Origin: Breoghania sp. L-A4
Lineage (GTDB): Bacteria > Pseudomonadota > Alphaproteobacteria > Rhizobiales > Stappiaceae
Assembly: GCF_003432385.1 (NCBI RefSeq)
Contig: NZ_CP031841.1
Span: forward strand, 4,706,501-4,770,500
Direction of reading: 5' to 3'
Length of the DNA stretch: 64,000 nucleotides
Positions 31,922-40,214 of this stretch are shown here, in pieces; the stretch's first letter is position 1; each line of letters starts with the position of its first letter. Position numbers and translations under genes: made by a program. The notes under the pieces were generated by a model. That model searched no databases. It was given only the letters and a program-made list of their open reading frames with translations, and was not told where the DNA came from.

Positions 31922-32785
31922 GCGGCCTCGCACCGCGCGGGCGCTCTCCGGCTCCCGAAGGCGAACGGAACGGCGAGAATCGGCAACGGCCTCCGCTCAA
32001 CCATCCGCCGGACTGCGCCGCAACGCGAATTTTTCGGCGGCGCAGCATGGCGCCGCCCGTCTCTTTTAAGACCCGGAATCAGCCGGGCCGGCGCCGGGGC
32101 GGACACTGGAACGCGCCCAAAACCTTAGCAGTTCCAAGGATATGGACGGGTCAGCCGGACGCGCGCGCGCGCTGTGAGATGCTGCGGCATTCCGTCACGG
32201 AAGGCAGGGGTGATTAACGAATTTCCGACGGATCCTTTGAAAACCGCCGATTCTGTGTTATATTTGAAAATCAAGTGACACCGTATTGGAATTATTCCCA
32301 CCCGGCGGAGGTAATTGGTCGCTGCCCTCTAAGGTCGCTGTCCTGCTATCGGCAAACCCGTGTCGATATTCCTGTGTCGATGGATCATCATCGATTTTCG
32401 AACACCCGGCTCACAGGCATCGACCCTCCGGTGCCTTGTAACAGGTATCGGCTGGCAAGGTCCAGCCACCAGGGTCGAACGCCGGCCACAAGGGTCGATC
32501 GGATGTGTACCGAACAGGCATATCGCGAAATCGCTGCAAGACAATAGCAGCCGACTGATAACGACGACAGACACAAACCGCGACCAGACCGGCCGGAGAC
32601 GCAACAATCGACCATCCTCAGGCGCGCAACCGTCCGACTCCGATCTTCTGCTGCAAGCAGCGTTGCTTCACGCAAGGACCGGCACGGAGATGGATCCGCC
32701 TGTCACCATCACAGAAGCGCGCCGCAGCGCGCCTCGTCATCGGCCTCCTGGAGAGGCCGGCAACTGCGCAGGAGTAAGCAAGCGT
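31922..32785. other. Long intergenic region upstream of carD
   Basis: About 860 bases with no supported gene. A good sigma70-type promoter lies at 32237-32264 (separate entry), which would give carD a leader of about 515 bases. The leader contains several GTCGA(T) words (near 32362, 32375, 32418, 32474, 32494) but no clear known riboswitch. A small open frame at 32275-32547 has no ribosome site and atypical composition. Confidence 0.5.
32237..32264 (+). promoter_or_regulatory. Sigma70-type promoter candidate for carD
   Basis: TTGAAA (32237-32242) and TATATT (32259-32264) are separated by 16 bases in an AT-rich patch within otherwise GC-rich DNA. Transcription would start near 32271. Confidence 0.45.
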
Positions 32786-33403
32786 ATGGCCACACCCGCA
32801 AAGAAGACCGCGCAGCGTCAGGGTTTCAAGACCGGCGAGCACATTGTCTATCCGGCGCATGGCGTCGGTCAGATCACCGCCATTGAAGATCAGGAAGTCG
32901 CCGGCCACAAGCTCGAATTGCTGGTCATCAACTTCGAAAAAGACAAGATGACCCTTCGCGTTCCGGTCGCCAAGATCGTGTCTGTCGGCATGCGCAAGCT
33001 CGCCGACGCGGACACGGTCAAGAAGTCGCTGGAGACCGTCCGCGGCCGGCCGCGCGTCAAGCGCACCATGTGGAGCCGCCGGGCGCAGGAATATGAAGCC
33101 AAGATCAACTCCGGCGACCTGATTTCCATCGCCGAAGTCGTGCGCGACCTGTACCGCTCCGACACGCAGCCCGAGCAGTCCTACTCCGAGCGCCAGCTCT
33201 ACGAGGCGGCTCTTGACCGCATGGCGCGCGAGATCCAGGCGCTCAACAAGTCGACCGAGACCGAGGCCATCCGCGAGATCGAGCAGAACCTCGCCAAGGC
33301 CCCCAAGCGCGGCGTCGCCAAGGATGCCGAGAGCACCGAGGCCGCCGCCGCTACCGTGGAAACCACGGGCGACAGCGCCGTCTCCCGCGAGGAAGCGGCC
33401 TAA
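32786..33403 (+). CDS. carD: CarD/CdnL family transcription regulator
   Basis: A 205-residue RNA-polymerase-binding regulator. The RNAP-interacting domain is at residues 10-70 (FKTGEHIVYPAHGVGQITAI; LRVPVAKIVSVGMRKL), followed by the helical DNA-binding part (VKRTMWSRRAQEYEAKINSGD; IAEVVRDLYR) and an Ala/Glu-rich disordered tail. CarD/CdnL stabilises open complexes at rRNA and growth genes and is often essential in alphaproteobacteria. ATG 32786 has GGAG 12 bases upstream. A strong intrinsic terminator follows. Confidence 0.94.
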   Translation: MATPAKKTAQRQGFKTGEHIVYPAHGVGQITAIEDQEVAGHKLELLVINFEKDKMTLRVPVAKIVSVGMRKLADADTVKKSLETVRGRPRVKRTMWSRRAQEYEAKINSGDLISIAEVVRDLYRSDTQPEQSYSERQLYEAALDRMAREIQALNKSTETEAIREIEQNLAKAPKRGVAKDAESTEAAAATVETTGDSAVSREEAA

Positions 33404-33441
33404 GCCAACCGGGCCGGCCCACGCACATGACCGCAAATCAA

Positions 33442-33468
33442 GGCCCGGCCACCCGCCGGGCCTTTTTT
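33442..33468 (+). terminator. Intrinsic terminator of carD
   Basis: GGCCCGGC-CACCC-GCCGGGCC gives an 8-bp perfect stem with a 5-base loop, followed by TTTTTT. It lies 39 bases past the carD stop. Confidence 0.9.
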
Positions 33469-33646
33469 GTGCACGCAAACGCGGGAGCGCCTCACACAGT
33501 CTTGAATTGTGCCGCGCGCCCCGCGGGCCTACTGATCAGGGGTGATCGCTTCCCGCAGGTTCGCGCCCGGGACTTCCGAGATCCACTTTGACATCGTCGT
33601 TCCGGCGCATCGGACCTGCTTCGCGGCAAGAGCGGAGAGGAAGCCC

Positions 33647-34504
33647 ATGCGGCAGCCGGTCAGTCCCCGGCGCCAGTTCGTCCGCAAGGCGATGCAGGCG
33701 CCCTATCTCTCACGCGAGGAAGAGCACGCGCTCGCGCTGCGCTGGCGCGAGAACCGCGACACCGCAGCCCTTGAGCGCCTGACGCTGGCCCACATGCGCC
33801 TCGTCATCGCGCTCGCCTCGCGCTTCCGCGGCTTCCGCCTGTCGATGAGCGACATGATCCAGGAGGGCAGCGTCGGGCTGATGGAGGCGGCCGCCCGCTT
33901 CGAGCCCGAACGCGGGGTGCGCTTTTCAACCTACGCAAGCTGGTGGATTCGCGCCTCCATCCAGGACTACGTGCTGCGCAACTGGTCGATCGTGCGCGGC
34001 GGCACCTCGTCGACCCAGAAGGCGCTGTTCTTCAATCTCCGGCGGCTGCGCGCGCGGCTGTCCACCGGCGCGGAACCGCTCTCCGGACCGCAGCTCTATC
34101 GCGAGATCGCGGAAGCCATTGGCGTCAAGCCGGCCGACGTGGAACTGATGAACGCCCGCCTGTCCGGGCCCGACACGTCGCTCAACGCGCCGTTACCCGA
34201 CTCCGAAGGCTCCGGCGCGGACAGGCAGGATTTTCTTGTCTGCGAGAACTCCCTGCCCGATGAAACCGTCGGCGAGACGATCGACCAGGAGCGCCGCCGC
34301 CGCTGGCTGGGCCGGGCCCTGACCGTGCTGAGCGAGAGGGAATTGCGCATCGTGCGCGAACGCCGGCTGAGCGACGACGGCGTGACGCTGGAGACGCTGG
34401 GCCGCGCGCTCGGCATCTCCAAGGAACGCGTCCGCCAGATCGAGGCCCGCGCGCTGCAAAAACTCCGCGCCGCCCTGCAACACGACCAGCCGGCATTCCA
34501 CTAG
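33647..34504 (+). CDS. rpoH: RNA polymerase sigma factor RpoH (sigma32 type, probably RpoH2)
   Basis: A 285-residue sigma factor. ATG 33647 follows GGAGAGGAAG and fits the family N-terminus. Region 2 is present (DMIQEGSVGLMEAAARFEP; GVRFSTYASWWIRASIQDYVLRNWS). The diagnostic RpoH box reads QKALFFNLRRL. Region 4 is TLETLGRALGISKERVRQIEA. It directs heat-shock or oxidative-stress genes. Many Hyphomicrobiales have two rpoH genes and position near carD suggests the second, but assignment to RpoH2 is inference. Confidence 0.88.
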   Translation: MRQPVSPRRQFVRKAMQAPYLSREEEHALALRWRENRDTAALERLTLAHMRLVIALASRFRGFRLSMSDMIQEGSVGLMEAAARFEPERGVRFSTYASWWIRASIQDYVLRNWSIVRGGTSSTQKALFFNLRRLRARLSTGAEPLSGPQLYREIAEAIGVKPADVELMNARLSGPDTSLNAPLPDSEGSGADRQDFLVCENSLPDETVGETIDQERRRRWLGRALTVLSERELRIVRERRLSDDGVTLETLGRALGISKERVRQIEARALQKLRAALQHDQPAFH

Positions 34505-34594
34505 GACATCGGGATGCCGGCCTTGCGTCCGTCGCCGATCCTTCATTCCCCTAGGACGCCGGAAAGCCCTGGCGTCGCCGGCCCCGCGTCTGTC

Positions 34595-34722
34595 GCCGAT
34601 CCTTCGAGACGGCCCTTCGGGCCTCCTCAGGATGACGTTGAACAAGCGGTGAAATCCTAAATATATCAACACGATGACGTCATCCTGAGGAGCCGTCGAA
34701 GACGGCGTCTCGAAGGATCGGC
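34595..34722. repeat. Palindromic intergenic element A, copy 1
   Basis: A 128-base imperfect palindrome: GCCGATCCTTCGAGACG at the left matches CGTCTCGAAGGATCGGC at the right, with inner CCTCAGGATGACG / CATCCTGAGG arms and an AT-rich core (ATATATCAACACGATGAC). A homologous copy lies in inverted orientation at 48881-49003. It occupies most of the gap between rpoH and the M48 protease gene. Confidence 0.85.
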
Positions 34723-34815
34723 CACCCGTTCAGCTACCCATCCGGCCACCCATCCGGCCACCCGTCCGGGCGCCGGTTGAGGAGGGCCCCATCCGTCCCC
34801 GCCGGGCGCTCCCGT

Positions 34816-36333
34816 CTAGTCCACCACCAGCTTCACGGCCATGCCCGGGCGAAGCCGCGTGTTGCTGTCCACGGCATTGAGAACGGTGAACAGCTCCACC
34901 CGCCGCGACGGGTCCACGCCGCTCATCCGCCGCGCCAGATCGTGCACGGTCTCGCCCTCGTTCACCGAAACGATGCGGATCGACAGCGGCTGCAGCCGCG
35001 CCCGCTCCGTCGGGCTCAACTGGCGGAAACTCGCCAGCGTGCGCTCGAACACGTCGGAGAAGCTTGCCGAGGGCTCGCGGCTGGCGACGATGAAGCGATA
35101 GGCCGTCTGGCCCAGCCGCACCACGCCGATGCGGAAGGTCCAGCCTTCCGCGAGCGCGCTGGCGGTGACCGCCGGCAGGCCATTGACGGTGGTGCTGCGG
35201 ATGCTGCGCTCGATCAGCCCGTTGATCCAGCCCGAACGCAGATAGTCCGCCAGATTGTCGTCCTCGGCCAGCTCCGCGCCGTCAAAGCGCAACGCCGCGC
35301 CATTGCCGTTGCTGGCGAGCACCGCCTGCGGCGAGTTTTCCAGAACGAATCCCTTTGGCACGGTGAAACCGATGCCCAGCGCCTTGTGCAGGAAGGACCG
35401 GCCGCGAATGAAGCCCTGCAGCGGATCGTCGCCAAACAGCATGCCGGAGAGATGCGGCAGATAGTCGTCGCGATCGCTGGCGACACCGCCCGGCGCGCCG
35501 ATCTCGCGCGCGGCCTTCACAGCCCGCGCCACCCGGTCGGGCGTCGCGGGATGGGTTGACAGAAAGTCGGGCGCGGTCTGCACGTCGTCGCCCGCGCTGG
35601 CGTAGGCGGCGAACCGCCCCATGCTCTCCAGGAAGCGCGATGCCGCGTAAGGATCGTAGCCCGCGCGCGCCAGCGTGCGCACGCCGATGGCGTCCGCCTG
35701 CAGCTCCTGCACCTGGGTGAAGCGCGCCAGAGAGAGCTGCGACGACAGCACCGCCTCGCGCGCCGCGTCGGGATCGCGCACCACGTTGGAGACCACGCGG
35801 CTGACCAGCGCCGCCGCTTCCTCGCGCTGCTGGCGCGCGTTGGCGTGGCGCGCCGTCACATGCGCCATTTCGTGCGCCAGCACGGCGGCCAGCTCGGAGC
35901 TGTCATTGGCCAGCGCCAGCAGCCCGCGCGTGGCGTAGAGATAGCCGCCGGGCAGCGCGAAGGCGTTGACGGTCGGTGAATTCAGGATGGTGATGCGGTA
36001 TCCCTGCGAGGGATCTTCGGAGGCGGCCACCAGCCGGCCGACGGTGCTGGCGATGACCTCTTCCGCCTGCTTGTTCTTGTAGACGCCGCCGTAGCGCGCG
36101 ACCACGCGCGGATGCTCGCGCGCGCCGATCGCCGCGTCCGGATCCTGGAAGAAGGCGCCCGAACCGCCGTTGACCAGGGAAACCTTGCTGGACGACGTCA
36201 GCTGGCAGCCGGCGAGCGCCGCGAGGCACAGGCCCAATGCCGCCCAGCGCGCAACGCGCCGCGCGCGCGTACGCGCGGCGAACGCGGGCCGTGCCTGATT
36301 CAGTCTTGCGTTGATGACCGCCGTTTCACTCAC
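34816..36333 (-). CDS. M48-family metalloprotease lipoprotein with LysM-like C-terminus
   Basis: A 505-residue protein. The GTG start at 36333 overlaps the stop of the upstream gene (GTGAGTGA) and has GAGGTGG 9 bases upstream; a TTG at 36342 is an alternative. A long signal segment ends in lipobox LAGC (Cys43). The zinc motif HEMAH (His154, Glu155, His158) and ELQADAIG form the M48 site. The C-terminal about 55 residues (SVNEGETVHDLARRM to LRPGMAVKLVVD) look LysM-like. BepA-type periplasmic proteases of this kind act in outer-membrane protein quality control. Confidence 0.87.
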   Translation of the reverse strand: MSETAVINARLNQARPAFAARTRARRVARWAALGLCLAALAGCQLTSSSKVSLVNGGSGAFFQDPDAAIGAREHPRVVARYGGVYKNKQAEEVIASTVGRLVAASEDPSQGYRITILNSPTVNAFALPGGYLYATRGLLALANDSSELAAVLAHEMAHVTARHANARQQREEAAALVSRVVSNVVRDPDAAREAVLSSQLSLARFTQVQELQADAIGVRTLARAGYDPYAASRFLESMGRFAAYASAGDDVQTAPDFLSTHPATPDRVARAVKAAREIGAPGGVASDRDDYLPHLSGMLFGDDPLQGFIRGRSFLHKALGIGFTVPKGFVLENSPQAVLASNGNGAALRFDGAELAEDDNLADYLRSGWINGLIERSIRSTTVNGLPAVTASALAEGWTFRIGVVRLGQTAYRFIVASREPSASFSDVFERTLASFRQLSPTERARLQPLSIRIVSVNEGETVHDLARRMSGVDPSRRVELFTVLNAVDSNTRLRPGMAVKLVVD

Positions 36334-37243
36334 GCCCGTCAACCACCTCGATCTCGCCGGGCCGCCTCACGTCCATGGCCGCGCCGTTCCATTCGCGCAG
36401 CCATCCGCGCACCCTGACCAAATGCCCTTTCAGGCCAACCGGATGCCGCCCCGCCGCCGCGAAGCGCTGCACATCGCTTGCACGCACTGTTACCGTGAAA
36501 TCGGTGCTCCAGTCGCGCCCAAAATTCAAATAATGCGTGGATTTCGTTTCGCCAACCGAGACCACCCGTCCCGCGACGATCCGCCATCCGCCTGCCGCCT
36601 TCGCAAGTGCGGGATCGCCCGCTGACAAGACCCGGTTTTCCGGATGCCGCCACAACCCGCGCCCTGCCTCGCGGGCGCTGCTTTCCAGCGCATACAGCGC
36701 ATCGATGCAGCCGACAGCACCCTCTCCGGGCACCACCAGCGCCTGGCCGCGGGCCACCATCCATCCCGACAGCCACACATCCGCGTGATCGCCATCCGCC
36801 CCGTCCGGCGGCAACCGCACATGCGCCGGCATGCGGCCCCAGCGATCGGGCGTTTTTGAGGCGGGAAAGAGCATCAGCGCCCGCCCGGGCCGCAAATCCA
36901 GGACCGCGGCGGCGCCGCGCTCATCCGCGCCGAGTTCATTACCCCCCGCCCCGGTCGCCACCGGTGCCCGGCTCGCGGGCGCTCCGGGTCCGATATCGGC
37001 CAGGCGTACCGCGCGTCCGTCCGCCAGCCGCAGCACATAGGGATCCTCGAAGCCCGCCAGCCGCGCCGCCTCGCCGTCGCGGCCGCAGACCTCCGGCATG
37101 CCAGACGCCGCTATTTCAGACTCCGCCAGTCCGGACGCAGCACGGGTCGCGTCCAACGAGACGAGCGAAAGCGCCAGCGCCACGACGCCAGCGGCCACAC
37201 GCGGCACCCGGCGCGCATTGAATCTGGACCCGGGTCGGGTCAT
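36326..37243 (-). CDS. Thermonuclease (SNase)-like exported protein
   Basis: A 305-residue protein whose start at 37243 gives a signal peptide (MTRPGSRFNARRVPRVAAGVVALALSL...ATRA). The middle resembles an SNase-fold domain (GFEDPYVLRLADGRAVRLADI; WGRMPAHVRL; ARGQALVVPG; ESSAREAGRGLWRHPENRV) followed by a second OB-like segment (RIVAGRVVSVGETKSTHYLNFG). Catalytic Arg/Glu of true nucleases are not clearly matched, so enzyme activity is uncertain. Its stop overlaps the protease start, so the two are co-translated. Confidence 0.7.
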   Translation of the reverse strand: MTRPGSRFNARRVPRVAAGVVALALSLVSLDATRAASGLAESEIAASGMPEVCGRDGEAARLAGFEDPYVLRLADGRAVRLADIGPGAPASRAPVATGAGGNELGADERGAAAVLDLRPGRALMLFPASKTPDRWGRMPAHVRLPPDGADGDHADVWLSGWMVARGQALVVPGEGAVGCIDALYALESSAREAGRGLWRHPENRVLSAGDPALAKAAGGWRIVAGRVVSVGETKSTHYLNFGRDWSTDFTVTVRASDVQRFAAAGRHPVGLKGHLVRVRGWLREWNGAAMDVRRPGEIEVVDGRE

Positions 37244-37605
37244 GAGCCTGATCACAATGAAAGCAACACCTCGCAGACCGCGCGGGTCCAGCCCGCTCAC
37301 CGTCAACGCCGCATGCACGGCATGGTTCCCCGCGCGACGACCGATATGATCCCGAATAACCGCTCCACTGGTACCGCCGCGCCGCTCGTGCCCGAGGTGG
37401 TAGCCGCGTCAATGGGCGATTCCAAGGCAAGCCCATGCGCTCCCTGCGCGATCGGCTGCGCCGAGCGTCGCGGGATGCGCCGTTAAGGGGGTGCGCGGCG
37501 CGGGCAAACATGATACATGCGCGAAGAAGCGCAGGTTTCCGGTCCCGCGACGACCAGGCACCGCGCGCGCCACGTCCCGGTCCGCGCTGGACCCGGACCC
37601 TTAGG

Positions 37606-37682
37606 GGCCCCGTAGCTCAGCAGGATAGAGCATCAGATTCCTAATCTGAGGGTCGCGCGTTCGAATCGCGCCGGGGTCACCA
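37606..37682 (+). tRNA. tRNA-Arg (anticodon CCU)
   Basis: A complete 77-base cloverleaf: acceptor GGCCCCG pairs with CGGGGTC, D-arm GCTC/GAGC, anticodon stem TCAGA/TCTGA with loop TTCCTAA (anticodon CCT), T-arm GCGCG-TTCGAAT-CGCGC, discriminator A and encoded CCA. A run of seven T follows at 37683-37689, a likely terminator. It reads AGG codons. Confidence 0.96.
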
Positions 37683-37832
37683 TTTTTTTCAATTGTGCAC
37701 GTGAACCGTCTTGGCTTGCGAATGACATGACGCTTTCGATGGGTCTGCGGCTCATGTTGCGATTGTCCAAGTTTGGGCGCTCGGTGTTGTCGTGGATGAG
37801 CCATGGCGTCTCGGAAGCGGGTTGCGGGATTT

Positions 37833-40202
37833 CTACTTGCTCGTGGCCACGAAGACGCCGTCCCAGTTTGCGGGCGGCGGGTTGTCGGCGAAGGCCTTAA
37901 TCCGGGCCTCGTAAAGTTCGGCGAGCGGCGCGATGCCGGGCTGCCGCGCGGCGCGGGCAAGCGCCGCCATCGCCTCGTCCCACTTCTGCGCCCGATAGGC
38001 CGCCAGCGCCGCCTCGAACGCGTCCCTGGCGGAGCGAAATTCCGGGTCCAGCAACAGCGCGCCGTCGCCGGCGAGACAGAACACCCGCTCGGGCTCCAGC
38101 TTGCCCTTCACCCGGATGAGATCGATCTCGATCACCGCGAACTGGTCCAGCACCTGCTGCGCCGTGCCGGATCCCAGAATGATCGGCACGCCATAGGTTT
38201 TCGACTGACCCTCGAGCCGCGAGGCGAGATTGACCGCGTCGCCCAGCACCGAATAGTCGAAGCGGAATTCCGAGCCCATGTTGCCGACCACGCAGGTGCC
38301 GGTGTTGATGCCGATGCCGATGTCGAGCGGCAGGAACGGCGTGCCGGCGGCCTCGGCCTCCGCCTTGCGCTCCACGTTGACGGCCACAAGCCGCGCCATC
38401 ATGTCCAGCGCCGCCTGACAGGCGTGTTTCGCGTGCTGCGCGTCGTCCAGCGGCGCGTTCCAGAACGCCATCACCGCATCGCCCATGTATTTGTCGATGG
38501 TGCCCTTGCGCGCCATGATCGCGTCCGACAGCGGCGTCAGGAACCGGTTCATCAGCGCGGTCAGCCCTTGCGGATCGGACTTGTAGCTCTCGGAGATCGT
38601 TGTGAAGCCGCGCACGTCGGAAAACAGTATGGTCATCGTGCGCGTCTCGCCGCCCAGGCTGAGCTGGCTGGGATCACGCGCGATCTGCTCGACATAGGCC
38701 GGCGCCAGATACTGGCCGAAGGCACTGCGGATCTGCTGGCGCTGCACCTCCTCGCGCCGGTAGTTGACGAACACCAGCAGCAGATAGACCGCAAACCCCG
38801 CCATCAGCGGGTACGCGACGTCGATCAGCACATGCTGCTCGGTGAACATGGCCCAGCTTCCCGCCACCACGCCCGCCGCGGCTCCCATGCCGAGCAGCAG
38901 CACCGGAAGCGCGCCCAGGATCGGCGCAAGAACGATGACCAGCAGCGATGTGACGACCGCGATCACCAGTTCCGCGCCCAGCGCATAGTTTGGCCGGATG
39001 AGATAACTGCGGCCCAGAATGGTCTCCAGGATCTGCGCATGCACCTCCACGCCAGGCATGGCGGCCTCCAGCGGCGTCGCCTTGAGATCCAGCAGTCCCG
39101 TCGCCGAGGTGCCGAGCAGCACCAGGTGGTTGCGGATGCGCGCCGGATCGACGCTGCCGTCAATCACATCGGAGGCCGAGACGTAGCGCGCGGGAAGATG
39201 CGGCGTGTAGCGCACCCACATCCGTCCATGACGGTCCGTCGGCACCTCCACGCCGCCGACGATGACGGAGCGCACCCCGGCGTCGTCCGTTTTCACCGCG
39301 AACGCGTCCTTGCCGGTGGCGACCCGCAGAAGTTCCACGCTGAGCGCGGGTTGCAGCGCGCCGCCGGCCACCGCCACCAGCGCCACGCGGCGCACGATGT
39401 TGTCCGCGTCCGGATTGATGGAGAACAGCCCCTTGCCGCTGGCGGCCTTCTCCAGCACCTCGATGTTGCGCAACACGCCCGGATAGTGGAGCAGGAACGG
39501 TTTCGGATCACGGCCCAGCAGCGCCACCGGCGTCTGCGCCTGGCGCGCGCGCCCGTCGTCGGGCTGCGCCACAGCCGCCGCCTGGCCCAGCACGATCCGC
39601 ATCGTGCGCATGGCCGCAGCCATCGCCTCATCGGTGTTCCCGAGGCCGGACAGCTCGCGCACCGCCTCGGGACTCAGTCCCTCCAGAGACCGGGCAATGC
39701 GATCCGGCGACAGCCGGTCAATTTCCGGGAACACCACGTCGAAGCCCATGGCGACGCCACCGTTGTCGCGGACGTTCTCCAGAAGCGCCGCAACCATCGT
39801 GCGCGGCCACGGCCATTGGCCCAGGCGACGCAAGCTCTTCTCGTCGATGTCGATGATGACCACGGGCAGCGCCGCGGGCTCACGCGGCTTGAACACCTGA
39901 TAAAGATCGAAAGTCTTGAGGCGGACCGTCTGAAGAACCGGCGGATCCCACACCCGGAAGGCGACAAGAACCATCAGGCAGAGCAGCGCGGCCGCCCTGC
40001 CGCCCCCGATGCGCCGGGCCCAGCGGCCCAGCCGCGAAACGCCGCGCCGCCTCGCCCCCTGCGGTCCCCTGGCCACCGGGGTGTTCACCTGCGTGCCTCC
40101 GGAACCGTTCTCCTCCAGCGAGCTCAATCCCGGCGCCCCGTCAGCCGGAGCCACCGCTCCCCGGGCTCCCGCTTCGGTCTCGCGAGAAGCCGTCCGGAAC
40201 AC
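37833..40202 (-). CDS. CHASE2-domain class III adenylate/guanylate cyclase
   Basis: A 789-residue membrane protein with GTG start. One N-terminal helix (about 70-85) precedes a periplasmic CHASE2 domain (about 90-400; IIDIDEKSLRRLGQWPWPR; GFDVVFPE; GTSATGLLDLKATPLEAAMPGVEVHA). Three membrane helices follow, then the catalytic domain (about 500-690) with metal site FSDVRGFTTISE and GTIDKYMGDAVMAFW, and VLGDAVNLASRLEG near the end. It should make cAMP in response to an extracytoplasmic signal. It lies 12 bases downstream of the FecR-type gene on the same strand, so it belongs to the secretion locus operon. Confidence 0.9.
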   Translation of the reverse strand: MFRTASRETEAGARGAVAPADGAPGLSSLEENGSGGTQVNTPVARGPQGARRRGVSRLGRWARRIGGGRAAALLCLMVLVAFRVWDPPVLQTVRLKTFDLYQVFKPREPAALPVVIIDIDEKSLRRLGQWPWPRTMVAALLENVRDNGGVAMGFDVVFPEIDRLSPDRIARSLEGLSPEAVRELSGLGNTDEAMAAAMRTMRIVLGQAAAVAQPDDGRARQAQTPVALLGRDPKPFLLHYPGVLRNIEVLEKAASGKGLFSINPDADNIVRRVALVAVAGGALQPALSVELLRVATGKDAFAVKTDDAGVRSVIVGGVEVPTDRHGRMWVRYTPHLPARYVSASDVIDGSVDPARIRNHLVLLGTSATGLLDLKATPLEAAMPGVEVHAQILETILGRSYLIRPNYALGAELVIAVVTSLLVIVLAPILGALPVLLLGMGAAAGVVAGSWAMFTEQHVLIDVAYPLMAGFAVYLLLVFVNYRREEVQRQQIRSAFGQYLAPAYVEQIARDPSQLSLGGETRTMTILFSDVRGFTTISESYKSDPQGLTALMNRFLTPLSDAIMARKGTIDKYMGDAVMAFWNAPLDDAQHAKHACQAALDMMARLVAVNVERKAEAEAAGTPFLPLDIGIGINTGTCVVGNMGSEFRFDYSVLGDAVNLASRLEGQSKTYGVPIILGSGTAQQVLDQFAVIEIDLIRVKGKLEPERVFCLAGDGALLLDPEFRSARDAFEAALAAYRAQKWDEAMAALARAARQPGIAPLAELYEARIKAFADNPPPANWDGVFVATSK

Positions 40203-40214
40203 CGCATCAGGCGC

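Noticed and set aside
32275-32547. Small gene of about 90 codons upstream of carD
   Set aside because: No ribosome site, atypical composition and no recognisable content; more likely leader RNA.
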